Assembly: GCF_019097595.1 (NCBI RefSeq)
Contig: NC_080731.1
Span: 7,879,071-7,943,070 of the forward strand
Length of the DNA stretch: 64,000 nt
Direction: 5' to 3'
Source: Hemibagrus wyckioides
Taxonomy: Eukaryota > Chordata > Actinopteri > Siluriformes > Bagridae
Positions within the stretch are counted from its first letter, which is position 1, and every line of letters starts with the position of its first letter. Positions 1 to 13,439 of this stretch are shown here, piece by piece. Made by a program: the position numbers and the translations under genes. The notes under the pieces are model-generated. The model was not told the DNA's origin. It ran no database searches and was given only the letters and a program-made list of their open reading frames with translations.

Positions 1-3000
1 GTGGGAAATTTATCAACAGCTTGTCACCAATCAGAATCAAGCTTTCAATATCACCTTCCAGTTGGTTTTACTGAGTAATTCATAGCAGAAATCTAACAAT
101 GAGCTGTAAAATACTAAATACTATACAGTTAAAATGATTCACTCTAGCCTGTTGTGTAAGCAGACAGTATTTAAAGTGCCTGATCTAGCAGCGGGAAAAC
201 TTAATCAGCAGTCCAGTAATGTAGGCACTAACTTAGCCAGCCTATGTTCAGGAAACATTTATAAAGCAAGCAACAGCCCATCAGGCCAAAGCATCCACAC
301 AGCCTGCTTTGTTAAGGTGTTGTATCAACACATGACTCCCCTCTCTCAACTTGCTTCCTCTTTGGGCCCCAACAACAGGAGATTGGTGTCAACAAGGAAT
401 TCTGCCTTATGTATGTTTCACTCGTAAAAACAAGTCACACACAGTGGCCCAGCGAGGCATTTACAGTCCCATCGAGTCTTATAAACCGCAATCCAGTGAT
501 CCAGCATTAACCCCAAAATTACTAACATATCACCATGTGCTAGTGGTAACTAGCTTGTATTGAACAGAATGTTAAGTCCATGAGCCTGTTTTTCCTTCAT
601 CACAATGTGCGCTACACATGTCCATTAGCTGTTTTCCAGCTTTGAAAAGATGCATGCAATTTTCGGGAGAACTTTACAAACTGGTATGCACGCTGATACC
701 AGAGTGAGTATAATTTACCAAGTATACTCACTTACCATGTGAGAATTATCCTATAACTAAATATATCTAATATACTATTCTGTGAAATGATTTTTTAATG
801 TAATTTTTCCCAATTTCAGGTCAGATTTCTATCCTTGGGGAAAGATAAAATGATGTCAGTTCTTACAAATGGTAACAGAACTTTGAGGAAACATTGTGTG
901 TAAGTAGTGGGCAGTGATGACCTGGCTGATTATGCATGATGACACAACAGTTTCCGGGAGGCGTAGGCTGGCTCTGTCGGCAAGTGAGGAAATCTGTTCT
1001 TTGGTACACATATTTTGTTTACACTACCTTCACTACTACTGACACCTGATTCATAACACGATAATAAGAGCACTCACGTAAGTAGCAGCTCGTAAACAGA
1101 ATGGCTTCAATAACAATTTTTGACTCATTTGCATTTGTCACATAAACATTTAATAGATGTACAAAATGAGTCGCACCACTGCGACGAATTTGGTGAAGAA
1201 TGTCCTAGATAAAGTAATAGCGCTAACCCACATTCTGTACTATTGGAGGAGCTTGTCGATGAGTTTGGACCACCAATATTTCCAGCCCTTTTACATTCTC
1301 AGTTCTGTGCATTTTGGGGTTCGTGCTTCATTGTAGACCAGAGGTTTTCAATATGGTTCAAATGGTACCATAAGTAAGGGTGGTTTTCTTAAGCACTATT
1401 CCCGCTTGCTAATTTCCTTAACAAATACCAATAGCAATCATGACCATGGCCCTACATGGGTAACCACTAGTTCCCCACAACTTCAAGCTCATCTTCTGGC
1501 CATTCTCATCAAGTTGAGTGCCCCAGGTGGCTATACTCAATTGTAAAACAAACCTTCCAGAGTGTTTTCCTTCAAAACTAGTGAAGGCCATATATCAAAA
1601 TTGTCACTGTAACAAATCCCCTTCCACACATGGTGCATTTCCCAGTGCAACTAGTACAGCTTGTTCAATATTAGTGTGACATGTGCTTTTATTTTGCATC
1701 CTGTTCCAATTCCTGGTTCTGGCTCTGCCTCTGAACCTTATTTCCTTCTCACGCACCTCATTTTCATTCATTAACTCTGTGTGTTTAAGAACACATTTCC
1801 TGACAGTTCAGGGTGAGGTTTTGTTATTTCATTCTGATTTCGTCCTTCTTCCCGTTTTATGTTTTGTTTTGTTTTTTCAGCTTTACTCTGTTTGCATAAT
1901 TGACTGACCATTTTCGCTATGTCTTATGTTTGTTCGTTTAGAAATTTTGCTATCCACTATATCCACCTAATTCCTGAAATTGTTATTTACAAGGGTTTCT
2001 AACATGATCTTGTCAGACATTAACATACAGACATCTCTTCTTATGGTTGAGATGGTTACTCTTGGATCTTATGGTTACTCTTTATGGAGTGCTGCCCAAA
2101 GCACACAAACAGCTGGTCAGTAACCCATGAACTGTCAGTCATTTCCACCTGAGAGCTTCACAGTCCTCACTGGAGGTGGTCTGGCATATTCTGGTGACCA
2201 GACTAGACCGATGAAAGCATGGGTTTGGCCTTAGCGTGACATGTTTTATGTCCGGTTCCCAATACAGAAACTTGTACATGTGACCAACAGTGCATGCAAT
2301 TCACCGCCTGCTGTCAACATCCCTGCCAGAGTTAGAAAGACTGCATATTGGCATTGTGTGGCCACACTCTACATGCATAATCGTGAAAGCTCTGCCTTCT
2401 GTCAAAAAGACTCTCACAGCCCATGTGTCATGCAGCCTGCCCTTGTGTCAGATGACTCTTCACATAGTTGACTTTCAAATCTAGAAATGTAAGATCAAGA
2501 CCTCTGTCTGGCACTTCACATGATGTTGGGACAATCCACATAGCACCTAGTCACCCAGGTAAAGGAACTATGCACAAATCCTGGTTGCTAAAGCTAATCC
2601 AAAGGGAATCACTAAGACTGTCAATCAAGCAGGGGAACCGGCTTTGCTTCACACCGAGTGGAATGTGGAAACACTGTGAACTTGATCATGTGCACATCTA
2701 TGGTTACAAACCAATTGTCAAGGCTTCTGCCTATTTCTGTCTTTTGTCTTCCCAGTGAGCCCTATCTGTTACTTGCTTTACTGTGCTGGAAAAACAAGTG
2801 GTATTTACCTAGCCCTAGGAATGCTATGCATTTTGCTAAACAGGATTTTGCTGCAGTTGTGTCAAGGCTCTGCAAAGGTCTGTTGCCAATGTGTCTGTTT
2901 CATACTATTTGGGCATTGATCATGTCCATCACTTCACTGTATGCTTATCCAAATAATTAACAACAATGGGAAAGTGTAAGGTCAAGGTCACAAGGTGAGG

Positions 3001-4269
3001 ACTTTGCCATTGGAACACTGCACTAGTTCCATAGGTTAACATTGATAAGCACTGATATTGTGTCCCAAAGACATCTGTATTGATTTGGATTAATATTTGG
3101 GGTCATTATATTTATGTCAAAGGTCTTCCTTCCAAAGCGCTTCAATCTAATACTTGATAAACCACAAAAACAACTTAAACAGTTTATATAGTTGTGTCTC
3201 ATGTTTATATTTGACAATTATTTCTGATGGCAATAATTATGAAACTGATTATATAAAAGAGAAATGATGTGGATGAAAGCCTGAACATGGGGGACACAAG
3301 GACAAAGACAGATAGAATTCATCAGTTCACCTCCTTAACTTTGATGAACTGACCTCAGACTTGCCCCTCTTACTGCATTACTAATAAGAACACTAATAAG
3401 AGGCTGAAATACTCGTCTTGACTGTGACTACTCACCTGGAAGACTCAGACACACACAGTTCATCCATAGGATTAAGCTAAGAAGGTCAGTTAACAGGAAG
3501 GTCAGTTCGCCCCTTGCCGTAGGCTGACATAGAATGGGAAATAATTTGGCAGTGGAAGCAAAAACAACCGCTCTGAGTCAAAGACGTAATGTTTTAGTTT
3601 TTGCAAACAGATAAGTGAGGTCAATCACACTGCTACTTCCATCACTAAAATATCCAAAGAAAAACAGAACTGATGATCCCAATGAGGCAAAGCAAGGATA
3701 TGTATGGCCACTTTAGCTAGCTTTAAGATATTTGATTATGGATTTGAGACTTCCTCTTTGACTTTGGTGACTAATACAATGTTATTTCAAGCTCATAGAA
3801 CTGATGGTGAATCCTGTTTAGCTGAGAGATGACACTGGGATAATGATTAAAGGAATCTGAATTGTCCCTAAGCCTGAAAAGGGAAAAGCATTTTATCTGT
3901 CCTTTTAATGCTGTAATAGGAATACAACTGCAGTATATTACCTCCATATTAGGAGTGTAATGTGATGCCACTATCTGTATCTGTATCTCTATCTGTTTAG
4001 TGTATTTGGCTTTCAGCCTGAAGTGGTTATGGCACAACCTGATAAAGGGCTTTTATTAAATATGAAGTATACCATTATGTCCTCAGAAAATACCCAGAGC
4101 TGAAAACACCTTCACTGTCATTGTGGTGTTTATGATTCTGGTTCTGATTGCTTGTCAAACTCAGCTCCATCAAAGAAGAGATGTGTAAAAGTGGTGTAGC
4201 TGAGTTCATCCTGCTCACACAGTTACTCTTGTACCAATTTATGATATAGCCTAGAAAGTTAGTTTGTTC
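1..4269. other. arl15 intron 4, left part: no gene recognised
   Basis: This AT-rich DNA carries only short chance open frames (up to about 100 codons). None resembles a known domain or the missing arl15 C-terminus. I see no clear repeat; the stretch 2200-2960 is slightly more GC-rich and may be a decayed element. Confidence 0.6.
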
Positions 4270-4512
4270 CACTTGTTGTTGTTGTTTGGCTGCTCCCATT
4301 CGGAGTCGCCACAGCAGATCCACATATTTTGATTTGGCACAGATTTTGTGCCGGATACCCTTCATGATGCAACCCTCCCATTTTATCCAGGCTTGGGATC
4401 AGGACCGAGAGTTAACTCCTTAGTGGCTGGGTTGGTTCCCTGCCCAGAAATCGAATCCTGGATGCAGCAGTGAAAGAGTGAGATCCTGACGCTGGACCAC
4501 CAGGGAATTAGC
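4270..4512. mobile_element. Dispersed repeat (GGCTGCTCCCATT...CTGGACCACCAGG), copy 1
   Basis: Contains TTGGCTGCTCCCATTCGGAG, GTCGCCACAGCAGATC, GTGCCGGATACCCTTCATGA and the end CGCTGGACCACCAGGGAA. This is a repeat common in fish genomes. Its right half recurs at 20975-21112. Confidence 0.65.
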
Positions 4513-5689
4513 TGATTCTATTTCATAACATATAAAGAAAGTACTTGCATAATTACTATAATTAGCATAATCCACAAGGTCCCTGACCAGGCAGTTACTA
4601 AGAATGAACGAATGAATGAATACTGAATTCATAGTGCAGAACTACTAGAGTTATGTCATTTCTCTAGATTTCTTGAGCTTAATATTTGACTGTTTACCCA
4701 CACGAAAGGAAAAACCTCCCATCATTTACATCTCTGTAATCCTGTTCCCGAAAAATAGTGCACGTCTGTAATTGTATGAGTTTATAACACATTATCTGCA
4801 ATCTAAATGACACATCCTTAAAAAAGTGAAAATGAGCAAGATGTCAGCTAGCCGAACGATTTTACTTGAAGCTTCTTTGCTGTAATCAGAGCCACACCGG
4901 AGGAGGCTGGGTGTGACTGTCAGATGCAGCCACAATAACTGATATCACTTTTCTCACTCTCTACCCAGTGACTCATGTTTGTTAGCCTGTGACATAACCG
5001 GTATCACCATTGAACGTCAGCACTGGCTTCCTGAATGGCACCCTGGGATGACAGCTACTGTTTGTGGCACCAAAGGTGGTCGGACACAAGGTTGGTGATG
5101 GAAGATGTTTTGTGCGAACTTTGCGAGTCGACTCATTAATGAAAAGCCACATTTCATAATATTATGTTGAGCCCAGCAGGTCTCATCATTGAGTGACCTA
5201 CTCTGCAGACTTAGAAGCACTAGAGAGTTTTGGAGTCATTCAAATACACAAGACATGCCTTATCATGAGAAGATCGCGAGGAACATAGTTTTAGTTCAAT
5301 CATTTCGGAAACCAGTGTGATGTTGCATTGCATTGTAGGATTGATCGTCCATGTTGTTAGGTCACACTCTTTCACATTATCTTTCCTCACATAAACATAG
5401 GATGTAAACAGTCTATATTGGTTTGGTTTTGATAAATAAACACTGCATAACATTTGGAGCTGGGGTAGAGCTCCAAACATACAGAAAATCATATGGATAA
5501 ACATTTTTCAGGAGAGTCAAGAGAATGCATATGAATCATATTTTCATTATCTCATGATCAATATGATGTTATCTTATCTGTTAAAGCTTAAATGATGTTC
5601 TCAAGCTATGGAAATATAAATATATATGTATCTATGTAAGCAAGTTAGTTCCTGTTATAACATACATTATAGGAGCTATAAATGAAATG

Positions 5690-5795
5690 AAACAGCCTTT
5701 ATTTGTCACATATACATTACAGCACAGTGAAATTCTTTCTTCGCATATCCCATCCTTGGAGGTTGGGGTCAGAGCGCAGCCAACAGTGGCAATTT
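5690..5795. mobile_element. Retroposon fragment (CCTTTATTTGTCACATATAC)
   Basis: The short segment CCTTTATTTGTCACATATAC followed by CAGTGAAATTCTTTCTTCGC and GGTTGGGGTCAGAGCGCAG is a familiar non-LTR retroposon tail in fish. The rest of the element is missing. Confidence 0.55.
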
Positions 5796-6217
5796 CCTTA
5801 CCAGTCTCTCTCAGAAGGTAATAAAATGCAGCTTGCCATGATATTAAGAGACAGCAAGTCACAAAGCCCTTTGTTCTGAAGACTTTCCCATGTCAGAAAA
5901 CTGCTACAGCTTTCCCTCTAACAGTACTGCTGCTGGAGCTACACCACATCTACACCGAAATCATCTGTTTATGTGTAGCATCCATCATGCAATACCATTA
6001 CTGAGTTGTTACTATAAAAATAATAAAATTATAGTGAGAATTAATATATACTCATGATTTGTGTGATTTGCACTACACTCAGAGCTACTGTTATGGACAA
6101 GGAATCAACACCTTCTGCTCAATCAGAATCAAGAATTCAACAACAATGTGTAAGTTGATGTGCAGTAACAAAATAATGACTTTTTATTACATAGAAATTT
6201 GTCTTGAAGTTTGTTAT

Positions 6218-7395
6218 GAAAGTTTGTAGTAGTAGTAGCAGCAGTAGTACTAAAAGTAGTAGTAGTATTAGCAGTAGTAGTAGTAGTAGTACTAAAAGTA
6301 GTAGTAGTAGTAGAGGTAGTAGTAGTAGTAGTAGTACTAAAAGTAGTAGTAGTAGTAGTAACAGTACTAAAAGTAGTAGTAGTATTAGCAGTAGTAGAAG
6401 TATTAGCAGTAGTAGTAGTACTAAAAGTAGTAGTAGTAGTAATAGTAGTACTAAAAGTAGTAGTAGTAGCAGTACTAAAAGTAGTAGTAGTAGCAGTAGT
6501 AGTAGTATTAGCAGTAGTAGAAGTAGTAGTAGTAGAAGTAGTACAGTAGCAGTAGTAGTAGTACTAAAAGTAGTAGTAGTAGTAGTAGTAATAGTAGTAC
6601 TAAAAGTAGTAGTAGTAGTAGTAGTAATAGTAGTACTAAAAGTAGTAGTAGTAGAAGGAGTAGTAGTAGTAGCAGTAGTAGTAGAAGCAGTACTAAAAGT
6701 AGTAGTAGCAGTAGTAGTAGTCGTTCTGAAAGTAGTAGTAGTATTAGCAGTAGTAGTAGTATAAAAGTAGTAGTGGTAGTAGAAGTAATATTACTAAAAG
6801 TAGTAGTAGTAGAAGCAGTAGTAGTAGTAATAACAGTACTATAAGCAGCTTCAGTAGTCGTAACAGATGTAACAGTAGAAGTAGTAACAGTAATAGTACT
6901 TCTAGTAACAGCAGTAGTAGTAGCAGTACTAGAAGTAACAGTAGTAGTAGTAGTAGTAGTAGTAGCAGTTGTAGTAACAGTAGTAATAGTACTAGATGCA
7001 GCAGCAGTCATAAGAGATAGTAGTAGTAGTAGTAACACTAGAAGTAGTAGCATTAGTAGTAGTACCATATGTAATAGCAGCAGCAGCAATAGTAGTAGTA
7101 GAACTAGTAACATAGTAGTAGTAGCAGTAGTAGTAGTAGCATTAGTAGTAGTAGTAGTAGTAGCATCAGTAGTAGTAGAACTAGTAACATAGTAGTAGTA
7201 GCAGTAGCAGTAGTAGTAGTAGTAGTAGTAGTAGCATCAGTAGTAGTAACATATGTAATAGTAGTAGTAGCAGTACTAGTTTTGGTAGTAGTAACAATAG
7301 CAGTAATATTAGCAGTAGCAGCTGCAGTAGTAGTAACAAAAGTAATAGTAGTAGTAACAGTAGTAGAATTAATAGTAGTATTTTCAGTATTAGCG
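6218..7395 (+). repeat. (AGT)n trinucleotide array, 1.18 kb
   Basis: An imperfect AGT/TAG array with interspersed ACTAAAAGT, AGCAGT, ATTAGC, AGAAGT and AACAGT variants. The unit AGTACTAAAAGTAGTAGTAG recurs many times in the first half. Open frames of poly-Ser or poly-Leu type across it (both strands) are by-products of the repeat. Confidence 0.95.
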
Positions 7396-7959
7396 AGCTA
7401 CCAGCACTCTACTGGTACTGGAGTACTGTCATGGTAATAGATGGAGATAAATGGAAGTAGTTTGACCTTCAACTACTAGAGCTTATGAGTTTTATTAGGT
7501 GCTTTAGTCAATTCAAATTCCTAAATGGTTAACAGCTGGATGTTTCTTGATGTTAGAGGATTTTAACTTGCCAGCGTCAGACCATCACATTAATCCTCGA
7601 TTGTTACTTGGAGTACTCTCCGCCTTAAGCGATCCACCTCTTTCTAAGGTTTCCTCAGCGTATACACAGACCATTACTCAGACAGCCCACGTCATCCCGT
7701 GTTTACGCAATCAGCTCTCGCTCTGGAGAGGACTAACGGGGGGAGTACCTCTTACACTGTCAACATCAGCTCTTATTGCATGGCAACAACACACCACAGC
7801 CTGAGAAATGCACAGTTCCCATTGCTCAGTCCAAACACTTCAGAGTGTGTGTACATGTGGGAGCCAGCGACCTATGGTGGAGGAGGTTCAGAGAGGAAAA
7901 TGGTGCTAAGGCCCAGGAAGGTCTCTGAGTGCTATATTTGGTATGGAAAGTTACCGTAC

Positions 7960-8168
7960 CTCTGGGACAGAACGGGCAGCTGGTGAATCTTGGTGGTTGG
8001 CAAGGATGAGGAAGGGGAGTGTGCAGAGCTGAGGGTGCTGCAGGGCCAAATGGAGCTCAGATCGGCAAGCTTCCATCTCCTCATCGGAAACAGTACTGTC
8101 AAGAACAAATACCACTCCTTGGGAGCCTTGGTAGTAGCGGCTCCAGTACTTCTTGATATTGTCTGCCC
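7960..8168 (-). CDS. arl15: arl15 exon 4: G-domain core with NHQD motif (gene continues off the left edge)
   Basis: The exon begins after acceptor CATCATAG and, with the base carried from exon 3, encodes GADNIKKYWSRYYQGSQG, then VVFVLDSTVSDEEMEACRSE, and ends LANHQDSPAARSVPE. That is 69 whole codons after the split glycine, about residues 88-156. NHQD is the ARL15 form of the NKxD motif that gives guanine specificity. Identity to human ARL15 is high across the exon. I placed the donor at GAG|GTACGG, which gives phase 0; an alternative donor five bases on (CG|GTAACT, exon end 7955) would be phase 2. The remaining C-terminal residues (family length about 204) were not found between 1 and 7959. 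The last exon therefore probably lies outside the window, and the gene is partial here. Confidence 0.93.
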
Positions 8169-9034
8169 CTATGATGAAAAAAAAACATATTGTGTAACCC
8201 ACAAACCTTGTTTTTTCATTTCATTTATACAGATGTCTAGATTTGTGAGACTAATTTTAAGGAAATATCATTTATTAGCATTAATTACCGCCACACTCTG
8301 ACTGTGTCTGCTGCAAATTAGAAACCTGTGATTAGTGGCTCTGAGCATGAAATTAACTATGGCATATTTTTCTACATTCTCACAATGGGAATATGAATAT
8401 AATGCGTAAACCTCTTCACTAACAGCCCGAGTAGTATAAACACGCATTTGCAGGTTTACATAGACAATATTTGGGTATAGCCTACAACCATTTGAAAGAA
8501 GGCAAACAGCCAACTTGCATGATTGATTTGGCTAGCCTATAAGGTGAACAAGGCTAGGCAAGCCGAGTTTTTGCCAGAGCACAGAGAAGTTGTGTGAGAG
8601 ACAGGTGTTAGACAGGTGTGTCAGACAACGTCGTAAAAGGAGAGATCTGAGTTTATCTTCATTGAAGCACAGGCAGAGAGAGCTCAGAACAACGGCGTAA
8701 GGATATCCCTCACTCCCGATGCACAAATGATCAGGACATTGATAAAAGTTGATATCTGGACAGTGATTTAAGTTCTGATGAGACTTGGGATGGAAACAAA
8801 AACAGGTCGAGAACAGAAAACAATATCAAAGAGGGTGGAGAGAGCATCAAGAGTCCTGAGCTCCAGCTGAACTTTTTAGCACCTGCAGCTTGTTGTACTG
8901 GCTGAACCTAAGCTCTATTATAGTGTAGTTTGCACATGAATTGGGCAAGACATTTGAGTTTACTGGCTGCTAAAAAGTTCTAAGTTTCAACCGAGTGTTA
9001 AGTTCCAATTTAGATTTAGGATTTAATCCCTAGT
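8169..9034. other. arl15 intron 3, first part: nothing recognised
   Basis: Unique-looking intron sequence from exon 4 to the retroposon tail at 9035. No exon or repeat was identified. Confidence 0.55.
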
Positions 9035-9250
9035 AAAAAGTCATTCATTTGTATACAGTACAGCACTTTTAACAATGGACATTGTCTCAAAGCAGCTTTA
9101 GTAACATAGGGGGAAAAATTATAAAGTTATAAAAATGATAAAATTATAAAGGAAAAACTCCCTGAGATGATATGAGGAAGAAACCTTGAGAGGAACCATA
9201 CTCAGATAGGAACCTCATCCTCATTTGGGTGACACTGGACAGTAAGTAAT
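9035..9250 (-). mobile_element. Retroposon 3'-tail repeat, copy 1
   Basis: Read on the minus strand, it has the order CACCCAAATGAGGATGAGG, TCTCAAGGTTTCTTCC, CATCTCAGGGAGTTTTTCC and ACAATGTCCATTGTTAAAAG, the tail of a widespread teleost retroposon. The plus-strand copy is at 38480-38715. Confidence 0.7.
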
Positions 9251-10587
9251 GAAACTGTATGATTTCTGGACATGTCATTTTTGTATCAATTTTTATTTTA
9301 TGTATTTCCATGTGTGGCATAAAATAATGTTGCCAAAATACTATTAATTTTGTTGCACAACAGCAGAACAGAACAAACCTGCTACCTTTACGGCAGTTTC
9401 TTATATACATATGAATAAAACAATCCCAAAGTGGAACACTATAGCAAGATTGCCACCGAGGTTTCCACCATGTTGTGAGGTCCAGCTCTGAGAAAAGAGG
9501 AAATGGAACTGAAACCCTATAAATATGTGGAATAACTTGGCAAATCCCAGGAATTCCTCTATTTTCTTCGCATTTCTATGGATTTGTGCCATGAGCATGC
9601 AGCTTTCATCTGCTGCTTCTCATATTCACTCTTTCCGTCTGATCATTTATGCAATAGAAAAAACAACGCTGTTCAAACAGGATGCAAAAAAACAGCTGGT
9701 TTCACCCACTAGAGGTAGCAATAGTCCAGAATACTAGAGCATCTGGAAAGAGCGTGGGCAGTAGCACAGGTGTCTGGAAAGGTGTTAACATTATCTTCAA
9801 CATCGGTTTTTGTCACTCAGGGTAGAATTAAATATGACAAGCCAAGTCTAACAAGCCTACGATAAAACAGAAAGAGATTGTCAAGCGGTGAGAAAGAGTC
9901 AAAAGTCAGACACAGAAACAGCTAGACTGGGAGAGAAATCTGTGAATTTACAGAAATGTCTATAATTTAAGAACACGGGAAGGTGATAATGAAAGATAAT
10001 CCAGGGAGACGTTAAAAACAAAGGCAAAGCCCTGGCAGAGGCAGGTGAGGATAAGAGAGTGAGAATACTTTATATAGCTAATGCTAACCTAATTTAATTA
10101 GGAGTAAAGAGTGATAGAAAGTGTTTATCATGCTAAAATAAACCAAACAATAGTCTTACAGTCGTGAAAAATCATGGGCTGGGGTGTGGTGTGTGTTGGG
10201 GTGGGGTGGGATGGGGTGGGGGTTGTTGGTGGATGTGTTGGGTTTGAAATAGTTTCATGATGCATTTCTCTCAATTCATTATCTTTTCCAGGTGGATCCC
10301 GTCAGACTGAGCTTTGATTTGTTACCATCCAGCAAGTTCAGATTTAGAAAATGGAGTTTGAGGCATAGGGTATGCATTATTAAGATGAGCAACAGATGAG
10401 AGCTCCAACAACACAGAGAGAAAGACAGATAGATAAAGTGGGGGGGGGTGGAGACAGAGAGAGAGAGAGAGAGAGAGACTGTATTCAAACTGTTTAGCAT
10501 GTGTCAAAATCATCCCCTCCAACCCTCTGTTCTTTCTTTCTTTCTTTCTTTCTTTTATCCCTATTCATACTATTTATTTTGTAATAT

Positions 10588-11317
<730 letters not shown>

Positions 11318-11800
11318 CATGTGGCAGCAGAAGTATGCATAAAAACATGCAGATGCAGGTCAAGAGCTTCAATCCAGACTACAGTAAAAATGTGATCTCA
11401 GTGACTTTGACCATGGCAAGACCGTTGGCTCCAAATTGGCTGGTTTAAGTATTTCAGAAACTGCTGATCTCCTGGGATTTTCACACAACAGTCTGTAGAT
11501 TGTGAAATGGTGTGAAAAACAAAAAACATCCAGTCAGCAGCGGTTCTGTGCGCAGAATTGTTTAGAGCTGACAGAAAGGCTGTGAAGGTTCCCGAAACTC
11601 AAATCACCACTCTTACCAACCACTGTGAGCAAAAAAAAGCACCACAGAATGTGGGAATGTGCAAAACCTTGAGGGGATAAGCTTCAGCAGCAGAACACCA
11701 GGAAACTGAGGTTTCAGGGAATACAGACTCACCACAGCTGGACAGCTGACATTCACATTGTGAAAGGTCAGAGAGGCAGACACATCAAAAAATGCAAAAA
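11318..11800 (+). mobile_element. Degenerate Tc1-like remnant
   Basis: Directly after the GATA/GACA array lies a decayed transposase 5' half recognisable by the fish Tc1 stretches GTGGCAGCAG, CTGCTGATCTCCTGGGATTT and AACAAAAAACATCCAGT. In translation the remnants correspond to the N-terminal GLxISETADLLGF region. Many frameshifts are present; no open frame survives. Confidence 0.75.
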
Positions 11801-11864
11801 TGAAGAAAATACAGAACATTACAAAGAAAGACAAATAAATAAAAACTAAGGTGCTAGGATTCAT

Positions 11865-12132
11865 TTAACCTTCCATTAACCATGCCACTTTTGTCCTCCT
11901 GGGTCAATATTGTCCCAGTCTTGTTTAACTGTTTTTAAAACATAAAATCGATAAAATTATCACCCAATTCTGTGTTATTCCTTTAAATTTAACATCATTT
12001 ACACTCATTACCACAAAATGTGCAATTTCCTTTTGTCCTACATGGTCAATAGACATCATTTACATGAAATAAAATTGATTTCTGATCTAGAAAACCGGTC
12101 AAATTTGATCCCAAGGACAACAGGAGGGTTAA
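11865..12132. mobile_element. TTAA-flanked MITE (piggyBac-like candidate)
   Basis: A 268-bp segment begins TTAACCTTCC and ends in GGAGGGTTAA, so both ends read TTAACC[C/T]TCC inward. Internal subterminal copies of a TGTCCT...GGGTCAA-type motif also face each other. TTAA duplication and CC-starting ends are the piggyBac pattern. There is no coding content. Confidence 0.5.
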
Positions 12133-13379
12133 AGACATTAAGTAGGAGCACTAAACTTACATGACAGATAGCAAGAAAAGGGTGACACCAATTACCCAAG
12201 GTGATAAGAGTTAACAAGCACAGGAAGCAGAGACCAAATATGGAAAGTTCTCCATGAATAAGTTAAAAGCTTTAGAAATAAAAGCTAGGTGGATGGAATA
12301 TAATGAAAGAAAAGAAAACATGTCCATAATTCGATTTTTTCTTATTTTTAAAATCACTTTATTTGGTAGTCACAAAAACATTTAGTCAGTTTTCTCTCAT
12401 TCACCATTCATCATGATCACCATTCAAACCAAATAATTTTTAAGCAGGCTGCCATAGCCACAAGTATATTTTCTATACACAAAACATTTTTTGTTCCCCT
12501 CTGAGGCCTGAAAAGCCAGAGCAGCAGTGACAGGCTCCAGACAATAAATAAACGTCATCACAGTAACCACTGGAGGCATTGGTGTGTGTATAAAAACATC
12601 TGTAACCGGCTTTGACCTCACCTACTGGAAGATCTTTATATCATGTTCAACATACATTTCTGTCTCTGACCAAATTTGGTCAGGCTTCCCCTTGGTGGTC
12701 CCGTGTTCTGGGTTTCAGTTGTTTTTGTTTTAAGGGTGCTGATGTTTCTGTTGTGCTTTAGTTGGGCCTCAAGTCAACATACACAGCGCACCTGTTCTGT
12801 CCCCTGCATCCCACAAAACACATAAATCACACTGACTGCGGTCACTACTAACATTCGCATTCTCAGCCTGGAGGGGTTTTTTTTAGCTCTTGAAGACACC
12901 AAAAATAAGCATCTTCTAGGAAGATGTCTAGACCATGAAAGTGCATGCACATGTTATTGATATTTTAGCTGCTCTGGTAGTAAAAAGAAAATTAATATTA
13001 AAATATTAATTTCCTTTTTTCTTCTGCATCCTGATATACTGTACATCTTGACCACTAGTATTATAAGGAAATACAACATTCTTGATATTTTCTCCTCTGC
13101 TCCTTAACAGGCCCTTCTGCCAAACATGCAAACAAATGTAGCCATATTTATGTGCTGGATAAACAGTTCCTAAAGCTGTATGAGTTCTTAGCTTTGATTT
13201 TTCTACAGGACATAAGAGTGGCATTAATCTCTATTCATGTCCAAAAAAATCATTGACTTAATATGCTGATGAGATTTGAGTTCAACTCTTGGAGTAGGAA
13301 AGAAGAACGCAGAGCTTATTAGAGCAACACAACAGACCTAGATAAAAATATTGATAGTGTAAGTACATGTTCACGTTAC
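12133..13379. other. arl15 intron 3, part adjoining exon 3: nothing recognised
   Basis: Moderately AT-rich, ordinary-complexity DNA between the TTAA-flanked MITE and exon 3. Open frames here are short and unconvincing. Confidence 0.55.
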
Positions 13380-13439
13380 CTCCAAGTTCCTTCACATTCA
13401 GTACTGCGTTGGGGAAAGCCACTGCCTTGATGCTGAAAC
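13380..13439 (-). CDS. arl15: arl15 exon 3: switch/G3 segment
   Basis: This 60-bp exon has acceptor CTTTTAG|GTTTC and donor GGAG|GTAACG on the minus strand. With the single G carried from exon 2 it reads GFSIKAVAFPNAVLNVKELG and completes its final glycine with exon 4. This matches the human ARL15 segment GFSIKAVPFQNAILNVKELG closely. The family's DxGG G3 motif is ELGG here, a departure also present in human ARL15 and thus a family trait rather than damage. Both boundaries are phase 1 and fit the neighbouring exons exactly. Introns of 2,983 bp upstream and 5,211 bp downstream separate it from its neighbours. Confidence 0.95.

Noticed and set aside
2241..2960. Overlapping frames of 64-100 codons in a slightly GC-richer stretch
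   Set aside because: No recognisable domain, no consistent frame and no splice context; probably chance or a decayed element.
6204..7113. Long open frames rich in Ser/Val or Leu on both strands
   Set aside because: They are translations of the AGT array with no domain and no coding bias.
1..7959. Search for the arl15 C-terminal exon (KKYFELEPL... region)
   Set aside because: No minus-strand match to the expected motifs was seen by eye; the exon is most likely beyond the left edge, though a missed short exon cannot be excluded.
7547..7986. Two short plus-strand frames next to arl15 exon 4
   Set aside because: They overlap the antisense of arl15 exon 4 and its flank, and show no domain.
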